64,000 nt of DNA, from NCBI GenBank assembly GCA_024742665.1, contig JANSYA010000001.1, positions 1,626,956 to 1,690,955 of the forward strand, given 5' to 3'. This stretch comes from a bacterium (GTDB lineage Bacteria > Spirochaetota > Leptospiria > Leptospirales > Leptonemataceae). Both the position numbers and the translations under genes were made by a program. Under the pieces are notes generated by a model, which saw only the letters and a list, made by a program, of their open reading frames with translations, was not told where the DNA came from and ran no database searches. Below are positions 29,275 to 38,255 of this stretch, one piece after another. The stretch's first letter is position 1. The number at the start of each line of letters is the position of its first letter.

Positions 29275-31197
29275 ATGAACCCAGACGATCTGACCCTATT
29301 GCGTACGGCCGTGCAGCACGCCGAAGCGCTCAAGAAAAAAGAATACACAGCGGTAGAACTGGCGCAGGCCTGCATCGATCGTGCGAAGCGCTACGAAAAC
29401 CTGGGCGCCTTTCTGTCGATTGACGAAAAGAAAATTCTGAAGCAGGCGCAGGCCTCTGACGATCGGCGCGCGAAAGGCCAGGTCCTGGGAACTCTCGACG
29501 GCATTCCCGTCGCAATCAAAGATAATATCTGCGAACTGGACGCCCCCGCCACCTGCGGTTCGCGCATTCTCGAAAATTTTATCGCGCCCTATGACGCGAC
29601 GGTGATCGAAAAACTGCGCGCGTCGGGAGCGGTGCTCTTCGGCCGGGCGAATATGGATGAATTCGCCATGGGTTCTTCGACGGAGAACTCGGCCTTTCAC
29701 GTCGCACGCAATCCCTGGGACGCGAAGCGAGTGCCCGGTGGATCTTCCGGCGGCTCGGCTGTCGCCGTCGCGGCCGGTATTACGCCGCTCGCCCTGGGTT
29801 CCGACACGGGCGGTTCGATCCGCCAGCCCGCCGCCTTCTGCGGAGTCGTCGGCATGAAACCCACGTACGGCCGCGTTTCGCGTTACGGCCTGGTCGCCTA
29901 TGCGTCGAGCCTGGATCAAATCGGTCCGTTCGCACGCAGCGTGGAAGACGCGGCTCTGCTGCTCGACGCGATCGCCGGTCATGATCAGCGCGATTCGACT
30001 TCGCTGCCGGATGATCCAAAACAAAAGCTCGCGACGAGCCCCGGCAAAATGGCGGCGGCCGATTGGAAGAATCTGCGCGTCGGCGTGATGCTGCCCGATG
30101 ACGCGGCTTCGCGTAAAGTATACGATCCGGCGGTGCTATCGCAAACGGAAGCGGCGGTCGAGTTTTTGAAGCAGCAGGGCGCGCAAATCGTTCCCGTTCG
30201 CAGCAAGCTTGAAAAGTATCTGATCCCGATTTATTATATTCTGGCGACGGCGGAAGCCTCCAGCAATCTGAGTCGCTATGACGGCGTGCGCTATGGCAGC
30301 CAGGCCGAGAATCCGAAAGACCTGATGGATCTGTACGTCAGGTCGCGCACAAAAGGATTCGGCGACGAGGTTAAGCGCCGGATTCTGCTCGGTACTTTCG
30401 TTCTTTCTTCCGGATACTACGACGCGTACTACAAGTCCGCGCAAAAGGCGCGGCGTCTGATCGAAAAAGAATACGCCGGCTTCTTCGAAAAAGTCGACGT
30501 GATTCTTTCGCCGACTTCGCCTTCGACGGCTTTCGCCCTGGGTGATAAAGTCAACGATCCCCTGGCCATGTACCAGAGCGATATTTTGACGATCGCGGCG
30601 AATTTGACCGGCACCCCGGCTGTGAATATCGCCGCCGGTACCGACAGTCAGGGACTCCCCGTCGGGATCCAGCTCTTGGCGGCCCGCTTTCAGGAAAACC
30701 GCCTCATGCGGATCGCGGCGGGGCTTTCGTCTGCGCCAGGCTTTGCGATGGACTATCAGGCGATTGCGGCCGGCGGGAATAAAGCGGCCGGCAAGTCCAC
30801 GACGAAGACTGAGACGAAGACCGAGACGAAATCAAAGACAAAGCCCGTCGCAAAATCCGGAGCAAAGTCCGAGACGAAAGCAACCGTAAAGAAGCCGAGC
30901 GCGAAGGCCGCGAAACCCACGGCGAAGAAAGTTGCCAAAAAGGTCGCAAAAAAAGCCGCGAAAAAAGTCGCGAAGAAGGCGGCGAAGAAAGTCACCAAAA
31001 AGGTCGCGAAGAAAGTAGCCAGGAAGACCGCGAAGAAAACGACGAAAGCGTCTGCAAAGAAGACGGTCAAAAAAACGGCGAAGAAGGCCGCCGGCAAGGC
31101 CACGAAGAAAGCTCCAAAGAAGCCCGTTAAGAAGCCCGCCAAAAAGACTGCGAAGAAAGCTACAAAAAAGCCGGCCAAAAAGTCGGGCCGGCGCTGA
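29275..31197 (+). CDS. gatA: Glu-tRNA(Gln) amidotransferase subunit A with a lysine-rich histone-like tail
   Basis: A 640-residue amidase-signature enzyme. The Ser-cisSer-Lys triad is visible: Lys82 (VAIKDNI), the GGSSGGSAVAVAAG loop at 155-168, and Ser181 (GSDTGGSIRQPAAFCG). The core ends at about residue 500, the usual GatA length. Then comes a 138-residue extension made almost entirely of Lys, Ala, Thr, Val and Ser, in repeated KKVAKKAAKK units, resembling histone H1 or AlgP tails. The extension is in frame with no stop or frameshift. It may bind RNA or DNA, which is inference. gatC lies 50 nt upstream. Confidence 0.93.
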   Translation: MNPDDLTLLRTAVQHAEALKKKEYTAVELAQACIDRAKRYENLGAFLSIDEKKILKQAQASDDRRAKGQVLGTLDGIPVAIKDNICELDAPATCGSRILENFIAPYDATVIEKLRASGAVLFGRANMDEFAMGSSTENSAFHVARNPWDAKRVPGGSSGGSAVAVAAGITPLALGSDTGGSIRQPAAFCGVVGMKPTYGRVSRYGLVAYASSLDQIGPFARSVEDAALLLDAIAGHDQRDSTSLPDDPKQKLATSPGKMAAADWKNLRVGVMLPDDAASRKVYDPAVLSQTEAAVEFLKQQGAQIVPVRSKLEKYLIPIYYILATAEASSNLSRYDGVRYGSQAENPKDLMDLYVRSRTKGFGDEVKRRILLGTFVLSSGYYDAYYKSAQKARRLIEKEYAGFFEKVDVILSPTSPSTAFALGDKVNDPLAMYQSDILTIAANLTGTPAVNIAAGTDSQGLPVGIQLLAARFQENRLMRIAAGLSSAPGFAMDYQAIAAGGNKAAGKSTTKTETKTETKSKTKPVAKSGAKSETKATVKKPSAKAAKPTAKKVAKKVAKKAAKKVAKKAAKKVTKKVAKKVARKTAKKTTKASAKKTVKKTAKKAAGKATKKAPKKPVKKPAKKTAKKATKKPAKKSGRR

Positions 31198-31231
31198 GCG
31201 TCGCAGTGGGGCTTCGATATTGAATCCTGAA

Positions 31232-31681
31232 ATGATTTCATCTTCCGTTTTGAAATGCGCGGCGCGAAGTCTGCGGAAGGCCTGGAGAATCGCGATGGCT
31301 CCGGGCGTGCTGGCGGTCGCCGCCTGCGCGTCGATCGATCTGTCGGATTCGAGCCCGGAGCGACCGGTGCGGGTCATCACGGAAGACATAGTCCAGCTCA
31401 CGTACATCAACGACTATGAGTTCGGCGACGACGTGGGCAATCAGGTCTTCGTCGAAGAAGGCGATCTACAGATTTATTTTAACGTGCGCCTGCCGACATT
31501 CATTGCGAAAAATATGGGCGTGACCATTCGCGCATCCGGCTCCGATACGATTCTGATTTGCGCCGGCAGCCGTCGCCATGTCGAACGCCCCGCCGGCTTT
31601 CGTCTGCGTAAAAGCGACGCCGAGCGCGCCGCCGATGCCCGGGAACGGATTCGGATTTGCGATCGTTTGACGCGCCGATGA
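31232..31681 (+). CDS. probable lipoprotein of unknown function
   Basis: A 149-residue protein from the ATG at 31232. The hydrophobic stretch MAPGVLAVAAC ends with a canonical lipobox (VAAC, about Cys32). The mature part begins SIDLSDSSPERPVRVITEDI, with later short strand-like segments (LQIYFNVRLPTFIAKN, TILICAGS) and a basic end. No family recognised. It follows gatA and converges on tyrS. Confidence 0.6.
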   Translation: MISSSVLKCAARSLRKAWRIAMAPGVLAVAACASIDLSDSSPERPVRVITEDIVQLTYINDYEFGDDVGNQVFVEEGDLQIYFNVRLPTFIAKNMGVTIRASGSDTILICAGSRRHVERPAGFRLRKSDAERAADARERIRICDRLTRR

Positions 31682-31763
31682 TGCACGCTCGAAACGGCGG
31701 CCGCCGGGCTTCGAAGACTGCGGCTCGAAGCGAGCGGGCGGCGGTCTCAGGAAGTCGTCCTGC

Positions 31764-33002
31764 TCAGCCGCGCAGTATCAAATAACGTTTTTTGCCGATC
31801 TTTAGGTCGTAGGATCCCGGGAAGCTGAATTCGTGATTCACGTCTTCGATCACGTCTAAGTTTTCGCCGACTTTGATCGAGCCGCCTTCGATCAGACGCC
31901 GCACCGCAGAGGTGCTCTTCTCGAATTTCGCGTCCACGAGTAAACGCGTCAGCGGAATGCTGCACGGCGTAGCTTCGGTGATATTGTATTCGGGCGTGTC
32001 GGGCGGCAGGATCATGCGATCACGACCGGCGCCGCTCTTTTCCCGCTCCCAGTTTTCGCGGGCAGTCTGTCCGCTGCCGGCCGGATGCAGTCCGTCGACG
32101 ATCGCGGCGCTGAGCTGCTTCTTCGCTTCGAAAGGATCGGCGGCGATCAAGGCGTCGATTTCTTTTTCGGCGATGTCCGTCAGTAAGATGAAATAATCGC
32201 GCATCAGTTCGTCGGATACCGACATCGCTTTGGCGAACATCGCGTACGGCGCTTCGGTGATGCCGATATAGTTGTCGTACGATTTGGACATCTTACGCGA
32301 GCCGTCGAGACCGACAAGCAGCGGCACCGTTACGATCGACTGCTGGGTTTTGCCGTATTCTTTTTGCAGTTCGCGGCCCATCAGTAGATTAAACTTCTGA
32401 TCGCCGCCGCCCAGTTCCACGTCGGCTTCGAGGGCGACGGAGTCGTAGCCCTGAATCAAAGGATACATAAATTCGATCAGCGAAATACTTTCGCCGGCCT
32501 TGTGCCGCTTTTGAAAATCGTCGCGCTCCAGCAATTGCGCGACGGTGCTGCGGGCGGTCAGTCCGAGCACGTCTTCGAATTTCAGATCCGCGCACCAGGC
32601 GGAATTAAAAACGATCTTCGTTTTGTCCGGATCCAGAATGCGAAAGACCTGTTCTTGATAGGTCTTCGCGTTGGCGGCTACGTCTTCGCGACTCATGCTC
32701 GTGCGCGTTGCGGAGCGGCCCGTCGGGTCGCCGATCATGCCGGTAAAGTCGCCGATCAAAAACAGAATCTCATGGCCCAGGTCTTGAAAGTGTTTGATCT
32801 TGCGAATCAGGAGGCTGTGTCCGAGATGTAAATCCGGCGCGGTCGGATCGAAGCCGGCTTTGATTCGCAGGGGTTTTCCGCTTTTGTGGCTCTGCTCGAG
32901 CTGGTCGAGCAGGTGTTCTTCCGGAAGGATTTCGAGTGCGCCGCGCTGGATCTTTTCGAAGGCGGCGAGGGTTTCCGGACTGTAGGTCTTTTTCTCTGCC
33001 AT
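31764..33002 (-). CDS. tyrS: tyrosyl-tRNA synthetase
   Basis: A 412-residue class I synthetase reading from the ATG at 33002 ([20 protein letters not shown]). The open frame extends to 33155, but that stretch has no family similarity; an ATG at 33029 is another option. Signature motifs: [20 protein letters not shown] (the HIGH box as HLGH) and [17 protein letters not shown] (KMSKS box). The [19 protein letters not shown] region is typical of the TyrZ-like class. The C-terminal 60 residues ([20 protein letters not shown]) form an S4 RNA-binding domain. It charges tRNA(Tyr) in the cytoplasm. Confidence 0.96.
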   Translation of the reverse strand: MAEKKTYSPETLAAFEKIQRGALEILPEEHLLDQLEQSHKSGKPLRIKAGFDPTAPDLHLGHSLLIRKIKHFQDLGHEILFLIGDFTGMIGDPTGRSATRTSMSREDVAANAKTYQEQVFRILDPDKTKIVFNSAWCADLKFEDVLGLTARSTVAQLLERDDFQKRHKAGESISLIEFMYPLIQGYDSVALEADVELGGGDQKFNLLMGRELQKEYGKTQQSIVTVPLLVGLDGSRKMSKSYDNYIGITEAPYAMFAKAMSVSDELMRDYFILLTDIAEKEIDALIAADPFEAKKQLSAAIVDGLHPAGSGQTARENWEREKSGAGRDRMILPPDTPEYNITEATPCSIPLTRLLVDAKFEKSTSAVRRLIEGGSIKVGENLDVIEDVNHEFSFPGSYDLKIGKKRYLILRG

Positions 33003-33220
33003 AAGTGCTGCACCGTCGCGGGCGAACATGAGTCGAACGCGTGACTGTGGATAACATCGGAGGCCCGCTGCCCCCGGCAACCGAAATCCCGGGCGGGTAT
33101 TGCACGGCCCGTAGCGCTCAATTTCGCTGGACAGGCCGCGGGAATAGCGCTTCATTGTTAAGGTCCGGTGTCCGGGGCGTTCGCACCCTCGTGCGCCGAC
33201 GCTTCAAGTTTTAACCGGAA

Positions 33221-33240
33221 TACCCGATCATGATCGGGTA
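33221..33240. promoter_or_regulatory. perfect 20-bp palindrome, candidate operator
   Basis: TACCCGATCATGATCGGGTA is a perfect inverted repeat in the spacer between the divergent tyrS and HDOD genes, 60 bp before the HDOD start. Symmetry without a loop points to a dimeric regulator site rather than a terminator. No regulator is identified. Confidence 0.4.
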
Positions 33241-33268
33241 GCGTCGCGCTCCTGCCGCCAGCATCGCG

Positions 33269-33294
33269 CTCTGGTCGGGAGCGATCGACCAGAG
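33269..33294 (+). promoter_or_regulatory. hairpin overlapping the ribosome-binding site of the HDOD gene
   Basis: A perfect 9-bp stem, CTCTGGTCG (33269-33277) and CGACCAGAG (33286-33294), with the loop GGAGCGAT, ends 5 nt before the ATG at 33300. The AGAG of the likely Shine-Dalgarno (AGAGG) is in the 3' arm, so folding would hide it. It may regulate translation, for instance as a thermosensor or an RNA-controlled switch. Confidence 0.4.
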
Positions 33295-33299
33295 GTCAT

Positions 33300-34154
33300 A
33301 TGTCCAGCGAAACATTTCCATTCGATCAAATTCCCCCTCTGTCCCTGGTGGTGACGAACGTAATCCGATTCGACCCCGAGGATCCGGGTGCGAGCATCGA
33401 CGCCCTGCAGCAGATTATCGCGCCGGACAAAGGCATCTCGGCGGAGCTGCTGAAGATTTCCAACTCGGCTCTGTACGGCCGTTCCGGTCGGATCAAAACG
33501 CTCAAAGAAGCTGTGACCTTGCTGGGCGTCAAAACGGTGAAGAACATCGTACTGCTTTTGACGACCAAAGCCATGAGCGGTCGATTGAACCTGCCGATCT
33601 TTCACAGCTATCTGCGGGAGTGGCCGATTCTTTCGGCGCTGGTCGCCCTCGACCTGTGCAGCCCGCTGCGCCTGCGACCCCTGCGCGAAGAAGCCTTTCT
33701 GGCGGGGCTCATGCATAAAATCGGTATGACGGTGATCGCATTGAATCGGCCGCAGGAGTACGCCCGCCTCTTAAGCGATTTCGAAGCGAGCAAAGGCGCC
33801 GGCGAATCCATCGCCGCGCGGGAGCAAGCCGCCTTCGGCATCGACCACCCCGACGTCGGTGCTCAAGTCTTTGAGATGTGGAAGATGCCGCCCGAGCTGC
33901 GCCGGGTCGTAGGCGAGCACGAGTTCAGCGCCGAGCAGGTCGCGGAACAAAACGACGTTCTACGGGTGACGGCGCTATCAGGATTGGTCGCCCGGGATTT
34001 GATGGGCCTGGCTTTGACTGAAGACGAACGGGCGGTAATGACCGCTGTGCCGGCCTACTATGAAGCGCCGCCGGAAGCGCTTGCGGCTTTCAACGAAGAA
34101 TACTATCTGAACTTAAAAGAGCATCCGTTTTTACAGGAAAACCAGGCCGGCTGA
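33300..34154 (+). CDS. HDOD domain protein
   Basis: A 284-residue cytoplasmic protein made of one HDOD domain, a degenerate HD-fold found in bacterial signalling. Characteristic parts: IPPLSLVVTNVIRFDPEDPG, IIAPDKGISAELLKISNSAL, TLKEAVTLLGVKTVKNIVLL and FLAGLMHKIGMTVIALN. The metal-binding HD residues are not intact, as expected. No fused GGDEF, EAL or kinase domain is present. The start lies behind a hairpin that covers the ribosome-binding site. Probably a signalling adaptor; target unknown. Confidence 0.85.
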   Translation: MSSETFPFDQIPPLSLVVTNVIRFDPEDPGASIDALQQIIAPDKGISAELLKISNSALYGRSGRIKTLKEAVTLLGVKTVKNIVLLLTTKAMSGRLNLPIFHSYLREWPILSALVALDLCSPLRLRPLREEAFLAGLMHKIGMTVIALNRPQEYARLLSDFEASKGAGESIAAREQAAFGIDHPDVGAQVFEMWKMPPELRRVVGEHEFSAEQVAEQNDVLRVTALSGLVARDLMGLALTEDERAVMTAVPAYYEAPPEALAAFNEEYYLNLKEHPFLQENQAG

Positions 34155-34196
34155 ATCTGGCGCGCTTCGCAAGCGGCGCGTTCGATTTCGTCGATC

Positions 34197-34589
34197 TTAT
34201 ATCGCTTCGATCGTAATCAGATCCGGCTGCAGAGTGGTCAGCATCGGTAGCTGGGCGGATTGCCAGGTGCGATCGGCGGAGTAGCGAATGTGCACGCGAT
34301 ATTTGCGCGCCGGTTCCAATTGATCGATATCCTTAAAGAAGGCGATTAAAATTCGCAGGCTGCTGGAACTCATCAGCTCCAGTCCCGATAGATCCATCAT
34401 GACGCGTTTGATTTCGTGTTCTAAAAGCTCTTGTTCGAATTTTCGCAGGTACGGCAGGAGCTCCTGGGCGGGATCTTCCAGATAGAGCATGCCTTTCAGA
34501 AAGAGCTGCGCTTCGTCGGCTTCCGGCCCATCCGCGACGTAGATGTGTAAATCTTTCGCGTGTAAATCCTGTAATTTGAATCGACTCAT
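34197..34589 (-). CDS. STAS-like regulatory protein
   Basis: A 130-residue protein from the ATG at 34589 (MSRFKLQDLHAKDLHIYVAD). The motif RVMMDLSGLELMSSSSLRIL followed by IAFFKDIDQL resembles the STAS fold, where a Ser or Thr in the D-x-S-x-x-x-x-x-S segment is phosphorylated by an anti-sigma-factor-type kinase. It starts 1 nt after the ubiX stop on the same strand, so it is the last gene of the mqnA-ubiA-ubiX unit. Its link to menaquinone genes is unclear and may be accidental. Confidence 0.6.
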   Translation of the reverse strand: MSRFKLQDLHAKDLHIYVADGPEADEAQLFLKGMLYLEDPAQELLPYLRKFEQELLEHEIKRVMMDLSGLELMSSSSLRILIAFFKDIDQLEPARKYRVHIRYSADRTWQSAQLPMLTTLQPDLITIEAI

Positions 34590-34590
34590 T

Positions 34591-35283
34591 TTACGCGGGA
34601 CCGCCTTGCGAATTTGTCTGCTCGTCTGCGAGCCAGCCGGGAAAAAGATTGTGTCGGATACCGAAGAGGCCGAGCACCCGCCCGGCGATAAATCGACCGA
34701 GATCATCGATCGTTTCAGGACGCTGATAAAATCCCGGGCTCGCCGGTAGAACGACGCCGCCCGCTTCCGTCAGGGCGAGCATATTCTGCAAATGAATGCG
34801 ACTGTACGGCGTTTCCCGCGGCACGACCACCAATCGCCGCCGTTCCTTTAGACAAACGTCCGCCGCGCGTTCCACCAGGTTGCCGGTAATGCCGTGCGCG
34901 ATGCTCGCCAGGCTCTTCATCGAACACGGTACAATCGCCATACCGTCGGAAGGAGTGGAGCCGCTGGCGGGTTTCGCGCCGATGTCGCGATAGTCTTCGA
35001 TGATAAAACGCTGTTGAATCTGTTCGCGTTCCTGCGGAGCGATCCCCGCGAGCGCCGCTGCGAGATAGTCTTCCGGCGTTTCGACTTCAGCCGCGAGCTC
35101 TTCGCGGCACACGCGTAGCGCCGACGGACTGAGTACCAGACGGGTCGTGCCCTGAGTCAAAAGCGCCAGCGCGCGAATCAGATGCCAGCCGTACAGGGCG
35201 CCGCTCGCGCCGCTCACGCCCAGTACGATCGAAAGCGGCGCGCGTTCCCGGTCCTCGGCCTTTGTGCCGCTCTGGTCGCTCAC
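34591..35283 (-). CDS. ubiX: UbiX-family flavin prenyltransferase
   Basis: A 230-residue enzyme that prenylates FMN to make the cofactor of UbiD-type decarboxylases. The GTG at 35283 is chosen because it overlaps the ubiA stop as GTGA and gives a normal start before LSIVLGVSGASGALYGWHL, the glycine-rich FMN-binding loop. Further family motifs: MAIVPCSMKSLASIAHGITG and RRRLVVVPRETPYSRIHLQN, then AGGVVLPASPGFYQRPETID. The extended frame up to 35457 would enter ubiA. With mqnA and ubiA it fits menaquinone synthesis by the futalosine route. Confidence 0.92.
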   Translation of the reverse strand: MSDQSGTKAEDRERAPLSIVLGVSGASGALYGWHLIRALALLTQGTTRLVLSPSALRVCREELAAEVETPEDYLAAALAGIAPQEREQIQQRFIIEDYRDIGAKPASGSTPSDGMAIVPCSMKSLASIAHGITGNLVERAADVCLKERRRLVVVPRETPYSRIHLQNMLALTEAGGVVLPASPGFYQRPETIDDLGRFIAGRVLGLFGIRHNLFPGWLADEQTNSQGGPA

Positions 35284-36173
35284 GCACGCACCGCCAGATC
35301 TATTAACACTCCCGCGAGCAGAATCATGCTGATCGAAGCGTTGATGTGAAAGAATGCGATCGGAATTTGCTCCAGTTTTCCAGGGCGCACCAGGCGGTGT
35401 TCGATCACGAATAAAATCGCGACGATGGCGATCGCGGCGAAGAAGACGGCGCCGCATCCGGCTTCGAGGCCCGCCGCGGCGAAGAGCGACAGGGCGATCA
35501 GGTGGCAGGCCCGGGCCAGGAAAAGCGCATTGGTTACGCCGAAGCGCGCGGGCACCGAATGCAGGCCGGCGCTGCGATCGAACTCATGGTCCTGGCAGGC
35601 GTACAGAATATCGAAGCCCGCGATATAAAACATCAGCCCCGCGCTCCAAAAAAGCGGCAGCGCGTCCAGGCGTTCGAGCATCGCAATCCAGACGGCGGTC
35701 GGGGCGATGCCGATCGCCATGCCCAGAAAGAAGTGGCACAGAAATGTAAATCGTTTGGTGTATGAATAACCCAGAACCACGAAGACCGCGACCGGCGAAA
35801 GCAGAGCGCAGAGCGGATTGATCCAGAAGGCGACGGCGAAGAAGATCGCCAGAGACGCGATGACGAAGCCCCAGGCGCTGGCGACTGAAATCGCGCCGCT
35901 CGGAATTTCGCGGTTCGCCGTGCGGGGATTGCGTCCGTCGATATCCCGATCGACCAGACGATTGAAACCCATCGCCGCCGAGCGCAGAGCGGCCATCGCG
36001 ACGACGAGCTTCAGCAGCATCCAGAAAAAGGCGGGGGTCGGCGCACCGCTTTGAATCAGGTCGGTGTAGGGCAGGGCCTGAACGAAGGCGATGCCCGCCA
36101 GGGGCAGAGCGAACAGGGTATGCGAAAACTTGATCATTCGCAGATAGTTCGAGATTGAATTGAGGACGGACAT
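35280..36173 (-). CDS. ubiA: UbiA-family prenyltransferase (MqnP-like)
   Basis: A 297-residue membrane enzyme of the UbiA superfamily with eight to nine hydrophobic segments. The first Asp-rich motif is AMGFNRLVDRDIDGRNPRTA with N-x-x-x-D-x-x-x-D; the second is DILYACQDHEFDRSAGLHSV. Both bind Mg-diphosphate. Close to mqnA and ubiX, it is probably MqnP, which prenylates the futalosine-pathway aromatic acid, rather than a ubiquinone enzyme. The start (ATG, 36173) has no overlap with mqnA, which ends 43 nt upstream. Confidence 0.88.
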   Translation of the reverse strand: MSVLNSISNYLRMIKFSHTLFALPLAGIAFVQALPYTDLIQSGAPTPAFFWMLLKLVVAMAALRSAAMGFNRLVDRDIDGRNPRTANREIPSGAISVASAWGFVIASLAIFFAVAFWINPLCALLSPVAVFVVLGYSYTKRFTFLCHFFLGMAIGIAPTAVWIAMLERLDALPLFWSAGLMFYIAGFDILYACQDHEFDRSAGLHSVPARFGVTNALFLARACHLIALSLFAAAGLEAGCGAVFFAAIAIVAILFVIEHRLVRPGKLEQIPIAFFHINASISMILLAGVLIDLAVRA

Positions 36174-36216
36174 TGCTCCGGCTCAATCTGACGGACGGGA
36201 CCAGAGCTTCAACTAC

Positions 36217-37179
36217 TTATGCGGAGCCGGCGTCGATCTCGTCGTCGAGCATCAGGCCGGCTTCCGTCAAACGCTGGCGAAACCGTTCCAGGGCGGCGCG
36301 TTCCTCCGGGCCCAGTCTGTAATGTAAGTTTTCCGTCAGGTAGGCGCGCGCGTCGGGGCGCTCGGCGGCTGCAATGATGCGATCCATATGCCTCTCGCCG
36401 GCAGCCAGGGAATCTTCGAAGATACGATCCGCAAGTGGCCGGTCCAGGGGGTAGGCCCACAGGGCGAATACGAAGGGCAATCCCTCTGACTCATACCACC
36501 AGCGGGCCAGGTCCAGAATCTCATAGTCCGGCGCGCCGCCGGAGCGGACCCGGTCCAGAAACTGCAGTGCGCCGTCCCCGATCAGGAGACCGCCGTCGTC
36601 GACTTCCAGACGGTCGGCGATGCGCTCCGGATTTTCGGTTTCGATTACCGGCAGCTGGCCGTTGGCCCGAAAATACAGGCTCTGCAGCAGGGCGATCGAA
36701 GACCGCGACCCGGTGTCCGCCAGAATCCGGCGCACGGGGGAAGCGAAGTCGCGGGCCGACGCAGTGTCGGAACTCTTACCGTCGGCCGCTCTGGATCGCC
36801 GGCGAATATAGACGATGGAGTATGCTTCGCGACGGGCGCAAACGCCGACAGTCCGGCAGTAGCCGAAGCGCTCGGGGTTGCGCAGGCATTCCACCGAACT
36901 GATCAGGGCCGCGTCCAGTTCTCGATCCCGGAGCATGCGAAACAGGCGCGACGGGATTTCTTCGATCAACTGCGGGAGTCCTGGCTGCGACTCCGGATTC
37001 GAAGAGGTCGCTGTCCGGCTCTCCGTCGATTCGGAGGCTGTAGCCTGACCGGTCAGTTTGCGGGCTTCCGCAACCAGAGCGCTCTGGAGGGGGGCGTTTG
37101 CTGTAGGAACTCTTACAGCCTCCCGCAGACCGAAGTCCAGGGGCCGGGCGTTCAGATATCGGACCAGACCGATGCGCAT
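36217..37179 (-). CDS. mqnA: chorismate dehydratase (futalosine pathway)
   Basis: A 320-residue protein from the ATG at 37179 (MRIGLVRYLNARPLDFGLRE). The start R-x-G-x-V-x-Y-L-N-A-R-P-L is the MqnA signature. Further family blocks: RMLRDRELDAALISSVECLR, DTGSRSSIALLQSLYF, and DGGLLIGDGALQFLDRV, which forms the ligand-binding loop. It dehydrates chorismate to 3-enolpyruvyl benzoate in the futalosine route to menaquinone. Residues 30-60 contain a Ser/Thr-rich insert that is longer than usual. It is the first gene of mqnA-ubiA-ubiX-STAS. mqnB, C, D are not in view. Confidence 0.9.
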   Translation of the reverse strand: MRIGLVRYLNARPLDFGLREAVRVPTANAPLQSALVAEARKLTGQATASESTESRTATSSNPESQPGLPQLIEEIPSRLFRMLRDRELDAALISSVECLRNPERFGYCRTVGVCARREAYSIVYIRRRSRAADGKSSDTASARDFASPVRRILADTGSRSSIALLQSLYFRANGQLPVIETENPERIADRLEVDDGGLLIGDGALQFLDRVRSGGAPDYEILDLARWWYESEGLPFVFALWAYPLDRPLADRIFEDSLAAGERHMDRIIAAAERPDARAYLTENLHYRLGPEERAALERFRQRLTEAGLMLDDEIDAGSA

Positions 37180-37295
37180 TCCAACCACATTCTGTGCAAG
37201 GGCGGTCAGATCAATTCCTGTAGATTTTTTCCGTACGCCCTGCAATCCTGGGTTTTTCTCGGCTTCGGTCTCCTCGGAGTCCGTCTCAAATCACG

Positions 37296-38255
37296 ATGAA
37301 TCGCCCCACAGATCGCAACCACCCACCGGCCAATCCTTCGGGCGTCACCCGCCGGCGTCTGGCGCTGTTTGCGCTTGGAGCCCTGCTGCTCTGGCCCGCG
37401 ACCGGCTCGCTGCCGGCCCCCGCCGCTCAGCGCTTGCCGCTGGTCTATCCCTGGGGCGACACCTATTTGAATATCACGCACGAACTTGTCAGCCTCCGGG
37501 TTCCGATCCTTGAAGAATCCGAGGGCGCATTTTTACGTCTCCGCCGGGCCGAGCTGGATGTCCGCTATCGATTTTATACGGAAGAAAAGATAGGTGACAT
37601 AATTCTGGCGGAGCGGGAAGAGGAAGGTCGTCAGCGGGCGGTATTGGAGCGACTGGTGCTGGAACCGGCCCACCCTAAAGAAGAGGCCGTACTCTACGCC
37701 GTCGAAATTCGGCTGCCGGGATTGCCCTTAATAGATCCGCAAGATCCGGATCTTCCGAACGAGAGCGAAGGGGCGTCCGACGAAAATGATACGGAGGATG
37801 TGCGGGCTGGCGAAGTCGAGATTGCGAATCCCGATGATGAGGCCTCCGAAGACGTGAACGAATACAGGAGCGGACAGTCACTGCTCGGCCGGTTGGAAAG
37901 GATCTACGGACCGCCGGCGCGCAATGCACGCCGGATCCGGCGAGCGCCGGCGCAGTCGGAGCAGACGCGACGCGAGCGTGCCGAAGAGGAAGCGCGAAAA
38001 GCTCTCGACGGTCGCGGGCGGGTATCCGGCGGATCGCTGGAATACGGCAATCGGGATACGCTCGTGCGCGTCGATTATGAAGCGCAGGGCGGTCAGCGTT
38101 TCGCGCGCAAGATGACCTTCGTTTCGCGAGTGATCAGCCGGGAACGCAACCGCGACATTGAGAAACTCAAAAAGAGCGCCGATCGCAAGATTCGCAAAAA
38201 GATTCGCACCGCCGATCGCAGGCTCCGGCGCGAGGCCCGGCGTAAAAGAAAGTGA
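37296..38255 (+). CDS. exported protein of unknown function
   Basis: A 319-residue protein. The N-terminus (VTRRRLALFALGALLLWPAT, ending APAAQ) is a Sec-type signal peptide, with arginines that could also suit Tat export. The mature part begins LPLVYPWGDTYLNITHELVS and contains an acidic segment (residues 155-195). The last 80 residues are very basic and Arg-rich, with predicted helices. No family recognised. Its stop overlaps the next start (GTGA), so it is coupled to the 38252 gene. The four following genes run in the same direction with short gaps. Confidence 0.6.
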   Translation: MNRPTDRNHPPANPSGVTRRRLALFALGALLLWPATGSLPAPAAQRLPLVYPWGDTYLNITHELVSLRVPILEESEGAFLRLRRAELDVRYRFYTEEKIGDIILAEREEEGRQRAVLERLVLEPAHPKEEAVLYAVEIRLPGLPLIDPQDPDLPNESEGASDENDTEDVRAGEVEIANPDDEASEDVNEYRSGQSLLGRLERIYGPPARNARRIRRAPAQSEQTRRERAEEEARKALDGRGRVSGGSLEYGNRDTLVRVDYEAQGGQRFARKMTFVSRVISRERNRDIEKLKKSADRKIRKKIRTADRRLRREARRKRK

